Assembly (NCBI GenBank): GCA_027118455.1
Contig: JAJAYZ010000085.1
Coordinates: forward strand, 36,879 to 100,878
Direction of reading: 5' to 3'
Source: Actinomycetes bacterium
GTDB lineage: Bacteria > Actinomycetota > Actinomycetes > JAHEKZ01
DNA length: 64,000 nt
The notes under the pieces were generated by a model. The model worked only from the letters and a program-made list of their open reading frames with translations, was not told where the DNA came from and did no database searches. This document shows, one piece after another, positions 29,844 through 39,470 of the stretch; positions within the stretch are counted from its first letter, which is position 1; each line of letters begins with the position of its first letter. Both the position numbers and the translations under genes were made by a program.

Positions 29844-30194
29844 ATGCAGGACGTCACGCACCCGCACCACCCGCACGAACACCGCGTCTGGGTCGTTCCC
29901 GACACGACGCTCGGACGGTGGGCCGTATTCATCTTCACCATCGCCGCCGTGGTCGCCATCGCCTCCCCCGTGGTGGCCTGGGTGACCCAGCACCTCGTCG
30001 AACCCGGAGCAGGGACCCCCTGGTTCTTCGCCCTGTGGGGGTCGACGCTCGTCGCGTTGGTCGTGGCCACTGGTGCTGGCGCGGTCGCTGCGGTTGCGCT
30101 GGTTCGCGACCATGCCGTCCTCCTCTTGGCGCCAGTCGCAGTTGCGGCGTTGGCCGTTGCAGCACTGGTGACCACGAACGGTGTGCTGAACTAG
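29844..30194 (+). CDS. Small membrane protein with three predicted helices
   Basis: A 116-residue protein of no recognised family. The His-rich N-terminus (DVTHPHHPHEHRVW) is followed by hydrophobic helices at about 31-52, 60-87 and 92-112. A ribosome site (GAGGAG) precedes ATG 29844. The run of histidines could bind metal, but this is only suggestive. It is 4 nt before the Tag glycosylase start and so probably co-transcribed with it. Confidence 0.65.
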   Translation: MQDVTHPHHPHEHRVWVVPDTTLGRWAVFIFTIAAVVAIASPVVAWVTQHLVEPGAGTPWFFALWGSTLVALVVATGAGAVAAVALVRDHAVLLLAPVAVAALAVAALVTTNGVLN

Positions 30195-30198
30195 GCAG

Positions 30199-30819
30199 GT
30201 GACCGAGACCCTCGTCGACGGCGACCTGCTCGACCACGGCGAGGACGGTCTGCTCCGCTGCTTCTGGGGTGGCAGCACCGAGGAGTACCGCGCCTACCAC
30301 GACACCGTGTGGGGCCGCCCGGCCCGCGACGACACCGCACTCTTCGAGAAAATCTGCCTTGAGGGCTTCCAGTCCGGGTTGTCGTGGCTGACGATTCTGC
30401 GCAAACGCGAAAACTTCCGCACCGCCTTCTCTGGCTTTGACGTGGAAGCGGTTGCATCCTTTGGTGACGTTGACGTGGAGCGGCTATTGCGGGACGCCGG
30501 CATCGTGCGCCATCGCGGCAAGATCGAGTCGACGATCAACAACGCGCGGCGCTGCGCCGAGCTCCACGATGGCGGTGAAACTCTGGCCGACTTCGTCTGG
30601 GGGTTCGCGCCCGAACCCGGATCGCGTCCTGAGATGGTCTCTAAGAAGTGGCTGATGGACCACCCCCAGACCCCAGAGTCCACAACGCTCTCCAAGGCGC
30701 TCAAACATCGCGGGTGGAGCTTCGTCGGGCCAACAACGATGTATGCCTTCATGCAGTCGGTCGGTGTCGTCGACGATCACCAGGCGTCGTGCCACGTTCG
30801 CGCTGCCGGCAATGGGTAG
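30199..30819 (+). CDS. tag: DNA-3-methyladenine glycosylase I
   Basis: A 206-residue base-excision enzyme of the Tag family that removes 3-methyladenine from DNA. Family blocks: RCFWGGSTEEYRAYHDTVWG, FEKICLEGFQSGLSWLTIL, SKALKHRGWSFVGPTTMYAF and the C-terminal zinc ligands in DDHQASCHVR, paired with the Cys and His of the first block. GTG start at 30199, five bases after the previous stop. Confidence 0.94.
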   Translation: MTETLVDGDLLDHGEDGLLRCFWGGSTEEYRAYHDTVWGRPARDDTALFEKICLEGFQSGLSWLTILRKRENFRTAFSGFDVEAVASFGDVDVERLLRDAGIVRHRGKIESTINNARRCAELHDGGETLADFVWGFAPEPGSRPEMVSKKWLMDHPQTPESTTLSKALKHRGWSFVGPTTMYAFMQSVGVVDDHQASCHVRAAGNG

Positions 30820-30849
30820 CCTGCAGGTCAACTCGAGACCGGAGCTTCC

Positions 30850-31335
30850 ATGACCCACACGTACGACTACTCGGTCTCCCCCAGCGCGCTGCTGGATGCG
30901 CTCGCCAACCTGGACTACCTCGCGGCACGCAGCAAGCGCTTCGGAGGGGTCGGCGCTCCAACCACCGAGCATGCCGACGACAGCGTCGCGATCACGGCTG
31001 TGCGCCAATTGCCGATGGACAAGATCCCCGTGGCCATCAAGGGGTTGGTCGGCGACGGTCAGATCACCCAGGTCGACACGTGGTCGTCGTTGCCGGACGC
31101 AGCTGGGACGTTACTGGGGACCTGGCGCGCTGACCTCGGTACCGCGCCGGCCAACATCAGCGGCGACTACTCGATCGAGGCGACCTCTGACGGCAGCAGC
31201 TACTCGTGCACTGTCAACGTCAAGGTCAAGGTGCCGTTCGTCGGCGGCAAGATCGAACAACAGGTCCGCAGCTACCTCGACGACCTCATCACCAAAGAGC
31301 AGGACTTCCTCGACGACTGGCTGGGAAAGCGCTGA
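30850..31335 (+). CDS. DUF2505 family (START/SRPBCC-like) protein
   Basis: A 161-residue soluble protein of an actinobacterial family whose fold resembles ligand-binding SRPBCC domains: FDYSVSPSALLDALAN-type start, VKVKVPFVGGKIEQQV in the last third and a long C-terminal helix (SYLDDLITKEQDFLDDWL). No catalytic residues are assignable. It lies between tag and the homoserine-dehydrogenase-like gene on the same strand, with short gaps. Confidence 0.82.
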   Translation: MTHTYDYSVSPSALLDALANLDYLAARSKRFGGVGAPTTEHADDSVAITAVRQLPMDKIPVAIKGLVGDGQITQVDTWSSLPDAAGTLLGTWRADLGTAPANISGDYSIEATSDGSSYSCTVNVKVKVPFVGGKIEQQVRSYLDDLITKEQDFLDDWLGKR

Positions 31336-31337
31336 CC

Positions 31338-32366
31338 ATGGACGGCTTCCGCGACATCCGACTCTGCATCCTGGGGTTCGGCCACGTCACGCAACGGTTC
31401 TGCGAACTCGTGCGCGACCGTGAGGGGGTCTTGGCGCGCGAACACGGCGTCCGGTTCCTCGTCAACGCAGTCGGTACCGGCAGCCACGGCTCCTGGCTGG
31501 ACGTCGAAGGCGCGACTCCCGCTCAGGTGATCGCTGCATTTCGCGCCGAAGGAGACCGCTTCATCTCGCCCGAGCGATCCGGTTTCGATCTCATCGCGGC
31601 GTCGGGCGCCGACGTCCTGGTCGAGTCGACGCCACTCGCGCTCGGTGGGCAGCTGGCGATCGCGCACGTCGATGCGGCCTTCGATGCCGGCCTTGACGTC
31701 GTGACTGTAAACAAGGGCCCTATCGCCTGGGACTACCGGCGCCTACGCGACCGCGCCGACGCCGAGGGGCTTCGGCTACGGCACGAGGGCGTCACGATGG
31801 ACGGCTGCCCTGTTTACAACCTCGCCGAGTTCTGCCTGCCAGGCGATCGTGTGCTGGGCTTCCGCGGCGTCCTGAACTCAACGAGCAACTACGTTCTCGA
31901 TGCCATGGCCGAGGGCGCCTCCCGTGAGTCGGCCGTTGCTGATGCGATCGAGGGTGGGTTTGCCGAGACTGACCCCACGTACGACCTCGAGGGGCACGAT
32001 GCAGCGGCGAAGGTCGCCGCGCTGGCGAATGTCCTGCTCGACGCCGACATCACGCCCGACGTGATCGCCCGCGACTCGATCGCGGAGTTGAGCCAGGACG
32101 ACGTTGCCAAGGTCGTTGCTTACGGCAGACGACTTCGACTTATTGGTGAGGCGCAGCGCAACGAGGATGGCGAAGTCACAGCACGTGTCACCCTCGAACC
32201 GGTTCGTAGCCAAGACCCCATGTACTGGATCTCCGGTACGTCGTCTTGCCTGATCTTGGAGACCGAGCTTGCCGGCACCGTCGAGATCGTCGAACGCGAC
32301 GGCCTGCTGACGCAGACGGCGTACGCGGTCTACGCCGACCTGCTCACCATCGCCCGGAGCCGCTGA
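31338..32366 (+). CDS. Homoserine dehydrogenase-like NAD(P)-dependent enzyme
   Basis: A 342-residue two-domain oxidoreductase: an N-terminal Rossmann segment (LCILGFGHVTQRFCELV, a variant GxGxxx loop), VVTVNKGPIAWDY with the conserved Lys, and the catalytic-domain block GGFAETDPTYDLEGHDAAAKV, which matches the homoserine dehydrogenase DP-DL-G-DAA-K signature. It lacks the C-terminal ACT regulatory domain, so feedback inhibition by threonine is not expected. It starts 2 nt after the DUF2505 stop. A catabolic or secondary role is possible because no thrC/thrB is adjacent. Confidence 0.86.
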   Translation: MDGFRDIRLCILGFGHVTQRFCELVRDREGVLAREHGVRFLVNAVGTGSHGSWLDVEGATPAQVIAAFRAEGDRFISPERSGFDLIAASGADVLVESTPLALGGQLAIAHVDAAFDAGLDVVTVNKGPIAWDYRRLRDRADAEGLRLRHEGVTMDGCPVYNLAEFCLPGDRVLGFRGVLNSTSNYVLDAMAEGASRESAVADAIEGGFAETDPTYDLEGHDAAAKVAALANVLLDADITPDVIARDSIAELSQDDVAKVVAYGRRLRLIGEAQRNEDGEVTARVTLEPVRSQDPMYWISGTSSCLILETELAGTVEIVERDGLLTQTAYAVYADLLTIARSR

Positions 32367-32426
32367 CCAGCCCCAGATGGGTGCGGAGATTGTTGCGCTG
32401 GAGCGGTTGAATGCGTCGTCCTTGGG

Positions 32427-33590
32427 TTAGCGGACGCCGGCGATCTCACCAGGGATCGGCCACGCATTCGGCTCGCACCCATACAGCCCCTTGGACTGTT
32501 GCATCATCACCGGGGCCGCCTCGCCGCGGCCTCCGCACGTGGCGTGGCCAAGCCCGAACCAGTGACCGGTTTCATGGTTGGTCACCATCGCGCGGTATTC
32601 GGCCATCGTGCCACCGGAGCGCTTGAAGTGAGGAGTGCCGCGCCGCCAACGGTTCTCGTTGATGATCACGTTTCGACCCACGCGGCAGCTCCAGTACCGA
32701 GCACAGACCGAGCCAAACGACGGCACGAACTTGGCTTGGCTCAGAAAGAGAGAGAAACCTCCTCCCGACGTCACCCGCTTGAAGTGCACGTAAGAACGAG
32801 ACCATCCGCGCGGGTCAGCGTAGATCTCAGCCGTGCGCTGCTTGAACGCGTCGAGCACGCCGGCTACTTTTCCTCGCGTCTCGATGCGGTAGGTGACCAG
32901 ACGCACCGTCGTCAGCTTCCAGGGTTCGCTGATGGCCGGGAGGTGACCGATTCTCTCGCCCACGGCCACCCGGTACCGTTCCGGCCCATAGGCATCCATC
33001 CCACCGATCCGGAAGGTGACTCGACCCTGCCCTCCCTGCTTCTGCCGGTCGGCGGTTCGCCATACACCGCCGACCTTGCGCTGCAGCCGCACCCGTTCAC
33101 TATCGAACACCGGACGCACCCGGGCATCGAGTCGGACACTACCCGTCGGCCGTACCCAGTCCCGGGAGAGCCGCGACGTGACGATCGGCTTTACGACGAC
33201 TGTTCGGTTGTCACTGCGCGCCAAGGAGTAGGCCGAACTTCCTCGGAACAGCGCCTGGTACTCACCCGATGCACTGATGTATTTGGTCCAGGCGACACGT
33301 CCGTCCAGCCCCGTCCTCTTGACATCGACAAAACGCCATAGCCGCCCGTCGACCGGTCGGCGCATGAGGAGTACGTCTGCGCCGGCAGCCGGCGAGCCGG
33401 TCGTCGAGTTCTGGAGTCGCGCCGAGAAGGTCGCCCGCTCCCCCGGGCCGACCCGCTTGTCGTCGACCCGCAGCCAGAGGGTGGTTGCCGTGGGATCGCC
33501 CTTCACCGACGCTCCGACCGCCTGAGGCACCGCCAACAGCGTCACGCCAACAGCGAAAGCCAGAGCCAGTCCTACCGTGCGTCTCCCCAT
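32427..33590 (-). CDS. Secreted DUF3152 protein with metzincin-like site and N-terminal beta-sandwich domains
   Basis: About 387 residues. A signal peptide (LALAFAVGVTLLAVPQAVGA) is followed by two immunoglobulin-like domains (~30-230) and a C-terminal DUF3152 domain with HETGHWFGLGH and a Cys-rich zinc region, hence a probable extracellular metalloprotease. I chose ATG 33590 because the signal peptide starts there. The beta-sandwich domains resemble those at the end of the interrupted GH18 protein at 4936-6702, suggesting a shared cell-wall-associated module. Confidence 0.84.
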   Translation of the reverse strand: MGRRTVGLALAFAVGVTLLAVPQAVGASVKGDPTATTLWLRVDDKRVGPGERATFSARLQNSTTGSPAAGADVLLMRRPVDGRLWRFVDVKRTGLDGRVAWTKYISASGEYQALFRGSSAYSLARSDNRTVVVKPIVTSRLSRDWVRPTGSVRLDARVRPVFDSERVRLQRKVGGVWRTADRQKQGGQGRVTFRIGGMDAYGPERYRVAVGERIGHLPAISEPWKLTTVRLVTYRIETRGKVAGVLDAFKQRTAEIYADPRGWSRSYVHFKRVTSGGGFSLFLSQAKFVPSFGSVCARYWSCRVGRNVIINENRWRRGTPHFKRSGGTMAEYRAMVTNHETGHWFGLGHATCGGRGEAAPVMMQQSKGLYGCEPNAWPIPGEIAGVR

Positions 33591-33642
33591 GCCATCCAGG
33601 GTATGCGAGGCTGGTGGCGAATCGAGATACCACGGAGGGCTC

Positions 33643-34629
33643 ATGCGCCTGCTGATCATCGGCGGCACCCAGTTCGTCGGACGCCACGTTGCCGAGGTCG
33701 CGCTTGAGCGCGGCCATCAGGTCACGGTCTTCCACCGCGGCAAGACCAACACCGACGCCGTGCCAGAGGCCGAGCACATCCTCGGTGACCGCGACCGAGA
33801 CCTCGAGCACCTCGCAGATGGCCACTGGGACGCAACCATCGACGTCTGCGCCTACGTTCCCCGGCAGGTCAACGAGCTGGCCGAGGCCCTCGGCGAACGG
33901 GGTGGGCGGCACGTGTTCATCTCAACAGTGTCGGTCTACGCCGAGCCGATGCCGCCGAGCGGAAGTGAGGACGCACCGCTGGTTGGACTCGACGACCCGT
34001 CAACCGAGGTGGTCGACGGCGAGACGTACGGCGGCCTCAAGGTGCTCTGCGAAGGCGCGATCGCCGAGCACTACACCGACGCCATCATCATTCGCCCGAC
34101 GTACGTCGTCGGCCCGCACGACTACACCCACAGGTTCACCTACTGGGTCAACCGCATCGCCAGTGGCGGCCGGGTGCTGGCCCCGGACATCGCCGGGTAC
34201 GGCATCCAGGTGATCGATGGTCGCGACCAGGCACGCTGGATCCTTGAGCTGCTCGAGCGCGGCGAGTCGGGAACCTTTCACACCGTCAGCCCACCGCCAC
34301 CGATCACCTTCGCCGACATGCTGCAGACCGTCATCGCCGCCGTGGGACCGGATGGAACCGAAATCGTCTCGGTCGATCCTGCCTTCTTGATCGAACATGG
34401 CGTTGGCAACTCAGACTTGCCGCTCTGGTACCCGTCTACCGAGCCCGATCCCGGGATGAACTGCAGCCCAGCGCGCGCGGTGGCACACGGCTTCGCCACT
34501 CGGTCGCTCGCCGACACCGTTCGCGAGACACTCGCTCACGAGCGCAGTACCCCGACCCCGAACCCCGATGGCACAGGATGGAGTCGCGAGCGCGAAGCCG
34601 AGGTACTCGCGGCTTGGGACGCGCGCTGA
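33643..34629 (+). CDS. NAD-dependent epimerase/dehydratase (extended SDR)
   Basis: A 328-residue Rossmann-fold protein with the dinucleotide motif LIIGGTQFVGRH, FISTVSVYAE carrying a serine of the SDR active site, and TYGGLKVLCE (YxxxK; Tyr and Lys). GGAGGG precedes ATG 33643; the frame extends upstream without support. The closest known relatives include nucleotide-sugar epimerases and isoflavone-reductase-type proteins; the substrate is unknown. Confidence 0.86.
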   Translation: MRLLIIGGTQFVGRHVAEVALERGHQVTVFHRGKTNTDAVPEAEHILGDRDRDLEHLADGHWDATIDVCAYVPRQVNELAEALGERGGRHVFISTVSVYAEPMPPSGSEDAPLVGLDDPSTEVVDGETYGGLKVLCEGAIAEHYTDAIIIRPTYVVGPHDYTHRFTYWVNRIASGGRVLAPDIAGYGIQVIDGRDQARWILELLERGESGTFHTVSPPPPITFADMLQTVIAAVGPDGTEIVSVDPAFLIEHGVGNSDLPLWYPSTEPDPGMNCSPARAVAHGFATRSLADTVRETLAHERSTPTPNPDGTGWSREREAEVLAAWDAR

Positions 34630-34639
34630 GCCAGCGTCT

Positions 34640-36013
34640 CTAGACGCGGCCGGAGACTTTGTCGGCAACCTTGGCCAAGGGAGATGTGCTCGCCCGGCCA
34701 CCATGTTCTTGCTTGTCGGCGGCGCGGTAGGTGGCGTACATCGCCTGAACCCCGAGCCAGCGGAACGGCTCTGGCTCCCAGCTACGCACTTTCCGGCCAA
34801 CCCATGGCAGCGCCATCAGGTCGGTGTCTTTGCCCAACACGAGGTCGCGCAGCGTGCGTCCAGCCAAGTTGGTAGCGGCGACGCCGTGACCAACATAGCC
34901 GCCGGCCCAACCGAGCCCGGTGTTCTTATCGAGGCCAACAGTCGAACACCAGTCGCGCGGGACACCGAGCACGCCTGACCACGCATGCGCGATCGGCACC
35001 GGAGCGGTGGCGGGAAAGAGCCGAACCAGGATCTCGCGCAGCGCTTCGATCGTCTGTGGCTGCGTCGTCCCATCGTTGTCGGTCTGCGACCCGTAGCGGT
35101 AGGGGACGCCACGACCACCGATCGCGATCCGACCGTCAGCTGTCCGCTGCACGTAGCAGTAGGCGTGGGCGAGATCGCCCAGCGTCTCCATTCCGGTCCA
35201 GCCGATCTGCCCCCATGCCGACTCAGGGAGCGGGTCCGTCACGATCATCGACGAGTTCATCGGCAGCCAGGAGCGTTTGAGCCCCTTGATGCCGGCAGTG
35301 AAGCCCTCAGTCGCGCGGAGGACGAAGTCGGCAGCAATATCACCGCGATCAGTGACGACGCGGTGCGGCTCGATCGCGGTGACGGTGGTCTGCTCGGCGA
35401 TGGTGACGCCCATCCGCTCGACCACGTCGGAGAGGCCGCGCACCAGCTTGGCCGGCTGGATTCGCGCGCCGTGCGGGCTGAAGGCCCCGCCGAGGGTGTT
35501 CGCAACGTTGATGCGCGCCGTCGACTCATCAGCGCTGATGAGAACGTGGTCGGTCTCGCCCCAGGTGTGCTCCTCGTCGACGAACGCCTGAAGGCGCTCA
35601 AGCTGAGCAGGCGTATAGGCAACCTCAAGGGTGCCGCCCTTGACGATGTCGGCCTCAATGCCCTCCCGCTGGGTCACCGAAATGACCTCATCGACGGTGG
35701 CGTTCATTGCGTGCTGCAGGTCGACGACCGCCTGACGCCCGTGTGTCGAGGCATAGCGGCGTCGTGACCCAGCGATTCCGCCGAAGAGCCAGCCACCGTT
35801 GCGGCCACTCGCCCCGTAGCCGGCGAACCGCTGCTCGACCACGAGAACCCGCAACGAGGGATCGGCCTGCTTCAGGTAGTAGGCCGCCCACAACCCGGTG
35901 AACCCGCCCCCCACGATGCACACATCGACCGATGTGGGCCCCTCCAAGGGTGGCCGCGCTGTCGGCAGGCCGATTTCGTCATACCAAAAGGACACATTTC
36001 CGTTCAGAGTCAC
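34640..36013 (-). CDS. FAD-dependent oxidoreductase (DAO family, amine-oxidase/PuuB-like)
   Basis: A 457-residue flavoprotein with the ADP-binding loop VCIVGGGFTGLWAAYYL and the block GYGASGRNGGWLFGG typical of gamma-glutamylputrescine oxidase-like members. The N-terminal SFWYDEIG motif is also shared by that group. GTG start at 36013. A role in oxidising polyamine or amino-acid derivatives is likely. No other polyamine degradation gene is adjacent. Confidence 0.85.
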   Translation of the reverse strand: MTLNGNVSFWYDEIGLPTARPPLEGPTSVDVCIVGGGFTGLWAAYYLKQADPSLRVLVVEQRFAGYGASGRNGGWLFGGIAGSRRRYASTHGRQAVVDLQHAMNATVDEVISVTQREGIEADIVKGGTLEVAYTPAQLERLQAFVDEEHTWGETDHVLISADESTARINVANTLGGAFSPHGARIQPAKLVRGLSDVVERMGVTIAEQTTVTAIEPHRVVTDRGDIAADFVLRATEGFTAGIKGLKRSWLPMNSSMIVTDPLPESAWGQIGWTGMETLGDLAHAYCYVQRTADGRIAIGGRGVPYRYGSQTDNDGTTQPQTIEALREILVRLFPATAPVPIAHAWSGVLGVPRDWCSTVGLDKNTGLGWAGGYVGHGVAATNLAGRTLRDLVLGKDTDLMALPWVGRKVRSWEPEPFRWLGVQAMYATYRAADKQEHGGRASTSPLAKVADKVSGRV

Positions 36014-36155
36014 GCGTCGATTGTCCCTGTTCGGGCATGATCGGCACACACCGGCCCGCCCGAGGAGTCACATTCCCAGCGCCGATCCCACCCCTCCCCC
36101 TGCTAACGCGGCCTTCACGCAAGAGAGTCCGTAGCCGATCCCGCGCGACCGTCGC

Positions 36156-38402
36156 TCAGCCGGACGGGTAGGCCATGGCCGGCACCAAGCCCTCCGGCAG
36201 CTCACCGAAGTGCGCCAGCACGAGGCGCTGAGTTGGCCGGGTCATGGCCACAAAGAGCGCCCGGTGGCCGTGATGTCCCTCGGCTGCCATGGATGCGGGG
36301 TCAACGACCACGACGACGTCGAACTCCAGGCCCTTGGCTTGCTCCCCCGAGAGCAGCACGACGCGCGCGCGAAGTTCGTCGTCGGACGATGAGAGCCAAG
36401 GGGCTAAGGCGCTGCCGAGTTCGGGTAGCACCTCCCTGGGTGCGATCACCGCCATACGACCGCCGCCGAGGCGGCCTTCCTGTTCGCCGACGATGGCGGC
36501 CACCGACGCCAACACATCGATGTGCACAACCAGTGGCGCTTCGCCCTCGCGCACCGAAGTCGGCGGCGTCGTTGGAAACCCCGCAGCCGAAAGCATGGCG
36601 CTGGCGCGCTCCATGACGAGCGCAGGTGTCCGGTAGTTGATCGTCAGGTCGTAGCGGGTCCAAGCGCCCCCCACGTGTGGGTCCAGCGCCTCCTCCCAGG
36701 ATGCCGACACTGCCGGGCCTGTCGCTTGCGCCATGTCGCCGACGATGGTGAACGACTTCGTGGGGCAGCGCCGAAGCAGTAGTCGCCACATCATCGGGCT
36801 CAGCTCTTGAGCCTCGTCGACGATGACATGGCCGTATGTCCAGGTGCGGTCGACGAACGCTCGCTCGGCGACGGTGAAGAGCTGCTCGGACTCGGTGAAC
36901 CTCGACGCCAGCGACTCCGCAGAGACCAGTTGGCCGGCCTCTCCACCGAACGACTCGAGCACCTCGCGCGCGTGGCGCAGGTCATCAGCAGCCACCCGCC
37001 GCTCACGGTGGCTTTCGGCGACCGCGTCCTCGTCGTCGGCTCCAATCAGCTCGGCCACCTCGTCGAGGAGCGCTACATCAGCGGTGGTCCATCCCTCAGA
37101 ACGGCCGCGCAGCACGAGCGCCCTGTCGTCATTGCTCCACCCAGGAGTGGCGGCGAACAGTCGCTCTGGCGAGGCAAAGAGGTCAGCAAGTACCTGCTCC
37201 GCGGCAAGCGGTGGCCAAGCGAGGTTGAGCTCGCGGCGCACATCCCGTGAGTCGCGGAGCAGCGACTCGACGTCTGCGCGGTCGACAGCGTCCGGCGAGT
37301 GACCGGTGGCGTTGGCGTAGAGGTCCACAAGGTGCTGAAGCATCGTGCGGACGAAGACCGCCCGCGCGGCGTTGTGCGCCCGCCCGTTACGCCGCGCAGA
37401 CTCAGCGGCCGACCGCATCACCCTGGGTCGCAGCGCGATCGTGGTGCTTTCGACGCGCATCTGGCGTTCCTTGGCTGGGATGCTTACCCGTTGGCGCACG
37501 GCCCTCCCGAGCACGTCCACCATGCTCTGCGAGCCCTTCAGGGCTGCCGTGTCCTCGCCGTCCTCGCCGGTGACGGTGACACCAGGGAAGAGTTCAGCGC
37601 TGGTGGCCGTCACCACACCCGTCTCGCCCAGTGAGGGGAGGACTTGGGAGATATAGCGCAGAAAGACCGGGCTCGGCCCCACCAGCAGGACGCCACGTGA
37701 CTCCAGGCGCTCGCGGTGGGCGTAGAGCAGGTAAGCGGCGCGGTGCAGGGCAACGGCCGTCTTGCCGGTGCCAGGACCACCCTGCACGACGAGCATCCCC
37801 GATAGCGGTGCTCGCACGATCTCGTCCTGCTCACTCTGGATGGTCGCAACGATGTCGCCCATGCGTCCGGTACGGTGTGCGTTGAGGGCAGCCAGCAATG
37901 CGCCGTCGGTCGTGAGACTGGTCGTCTCGGAGGTGTGTGTCACGAGGTCAGGCCGCGCATCGAAGGTGTCGAGGTCGAGGACGTCGTCGTAGATCGCGGC
38001 CACCGACCTGCCCTGTGTCTCCAGATGGCGTCGTCGGACCACCTCCCCCGGCCGCAGTGACGTGGCTTGGTAGAAATCGCGGGACGCCGGCGCTCGCCAG
38101 TCGACCAGAAGCTGCGATTGGTTGTCATCGAAGAGGCCGAGTCGGCCGATGTACCGCACCGACCGGTCGGACATGTCAAGGCGCCCGAAGCAGAGCCGCT
38201 CCTCCACACCCGAGAGCTGGACGAGCCGGTCTTCGTAAAGGGTGGCGAAGGCATCGCGCTCAGACCGGGCCTGCGGGGTCCCGCTGGCGCCGGCCCGACG
38301 AACGGCGCGGAGCTCTGCGTCGGTACGGCCCCGGAGCCAGTCGAGCCGTCCGTACAAGACGTCGACATACGCCTGCTCGGCGTCGACCTCGTTGTTGGTC
38401 AC
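36156..38402 (-). CDS. HelD/HelR-type RNA polymerase-associated ATPase (UvrD-like)
   Basis: A 748-residue superfamily 1 ATPase. An N-terminal coiled-coil region (DAEQAYVDVLYGRLDWLRG) is followed by LLVDWRAPASRDFYQAT, Walker A VVQGGPGTGKTAVALHR, a long insert, motif II DEAQELSPMMWRLL, QAKGLEFDVVVVVDP and VAMTRPTQRLVLAH. This is the architecture of HelD, which pulls RNA polymerase off nucleic acid and in some actinobacteria protects against rifamycin. GTG start with an AGGAAAG site. The rifampicin-associated element known from HelR promoters is not seen upstream. Confidence 0.88.
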   Translation of the reverse strand: MTNNEVDAEQAYVDVLYGRLDWLRGRTDAELRAVRRAGASGTPQARSERDAFATLYEDRLVQLSGVEERLCFGRLDMSDRSVRYIGRLGLFDDNQSQLLVDWRAPASRDFYQATSLRPGEVVRRRHLETQGRSVAAIYDDVLDLDTFDARPDLVTHTSETTSLTTDGALLAALNAHRTGRMGDIVATIQSEQDEIVRAPLSGMLVVQGGPGTGKTAVALHRAAYLLYAHRERLESRGVLLVGPSPVFLRYISQVLPSLGETGVVTATSAELFPGVTVTGEDGEDTAALKGSQSMVDVLGRAVRQRVSIPAKERQMRVESTTIALRPRVMRSAAESARRNGRAHNAARAVFVRTMLQHLVDLYANATGHSPDAVDRADVESLLRDSRDVRRELNLAWPPLAAEQVLADLFASPERLFAATPGWSNDDRALVLRGRSEGWTTADVALLDEVAELIGADDEDAVAESHRERRVAADDLRHAREVLESFGGEAGQLVSAESLASRFTESEQLFTVAERAFVDRTWTYGHVIVDEAQELSPMMWRLLLRRCPTKSFTIVGDMAQATGPAVSASWEEALDPHVGGAWTRYDLTINYRTPALVMERASAMLSAAGFPTTPPTSVREGEAPLVVHIDVLASVAAIVGEQEGRLGGGRMAVIAPREVLPELGSALAPWLSSSDDELRARVVLLSGEQAKGLEFDVVVVVDPASMAAEGHHGHRALFVAMTRPTQRLVLAHFGELPEGLVPAMAYPSG

Positions 38403-38549
38403 AGACTTTCCTGGCTCTGATCGTTACGGTGCTGGCTGGTTGGGGTACCCCGCGAAACGGCGGTCGCCCAGCCTATCGGTCACCCTCCAGCCCGCCGAGA
38501 CATCCCTCTGGTTGACGCTGGAGCCAGGCGAGTGTCCACCCATTTGACG

Positions 38550-39470
38550 CTAGACGGCGTACGTCACCCCGGTCGCGTCCCCGGAGTACTTCCACAGCGT
38601 GTCAATCGCGGCGTCGATTCTGAACCGGCGCAAGATCGGCTTGCGCACCGGCGGCCCGAAGTTGACCAACGCTGGGCAGTAGAAGTCGCCGCCTCTGGCC
38701 TGCGGGTCGGTCGACGCCCTTAGCTGGGATAGCGCACCGTCGGAAGGAGACATCCCGGTCGTACGCGCCATCCACTCCCAGAAGCGCTGCGTGGAGGCCC
38801 CACCCGACTCCGTCACGCTGACCACCTGCAGCTCGGTGCGGCTGAGCCCGGGGTGCGCGATCAGGCTCGAGGCGTAAACCCTGGCATCGGTGAGCCTGCG
38901 GTGCAGCCCGAGGCCGAAGTGGAAGTTCGCCAACTTGGACTGTCCGTATGCGCCGAAGGGGGTGTACTTGCCGTTGAGGTTGGCGTTGGCCGGATCAAAG
39001 CGCCGCCCGAAGTGATGTGCGGTGCTGGTCACCGTCACGACCCGTGCCACTGGTGAGTCGAGTAGCGCGGGCAGCAGGAGCCCGGTGAGCGCAAAGTGCC
39101 CGAGGTGGTTCACCGCCAGCTGGATCTCGAAGCCGTCCTCGGTGCGCCCCTCCGGGATGGCCATCACGCCGGCGTTGTTCACCAGCAGGTCGATCCGGTC
39201 GTGCGCGCTGAGGATCTGCTCGGACGCCGCACGTACGGAGGCCTGCGACGCGAGGTCGAGCGGCACCACTGAAAGGGAAGCCCCCGGCACGCTAGCTCGG
39301 ATGCGTGCCACTGCCGCTTCGGTCTTAGTTGGACTACGAGCGGCCAGCACCACGTGTGCGCCGGCAGCCGCCAACGCCTCGGCCGTCTCTAGGCCCAAGC
39401 CGCCGTTGGCTCCAGTGACTACAGCCACCCGCCCGACCTGGTCAGGGATGTCGGCTCGGCTCCAGGTCAC
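38550..39470 (-). CDS. Short-chain dehydrogenase/reductase
   Basis: A 306-residue classical SDR of the retinol-dehydrogenase-like group: cofactor motif VTGANGGLGLETA, NNAGVMA, catalytic Ser in VTSTAHHFG and YGQSKLAN for Tyr/Lys. GTG start at 39470 overlaps the EamA gene stop (GTGA). A much longer open frame upstream has no conserved content. Substrate unknown. Confidence 0.88.
   Translation of the reverse strand: MTWSRADIPDQVGRVAVVTGANGGLGLETAEALAAAGAHVVLAARSPTKTEAAVARIRASVPGASLSVVPLDLASQASVRAASEQILSAHDRIDLLVNNAGVMAIPEGRTEDGFEIQLAVNHLGHFALTGLLLPALLDSPVARVVTVTSTAHHFGRRFDPANANLNGKYTPFGAYGQSKLANFHFGLGLHRRLTDARVYASSLIAHPGLSRTELQVVSVTESGGASTQRFWEWMARTTGMSPSDGALSQLRASTDPQARGGDFYCPALVNFGPPVRKPILRRFRIDAAIDTLWKYSGDATGVTYAV

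Noticed and set aside
38403..38549. Rifampicin-associated element before the HelD gene
   Set aside because: The known 19-bp inverted repeat is absent; only a short GGGGTACCCC palindrome is seen.
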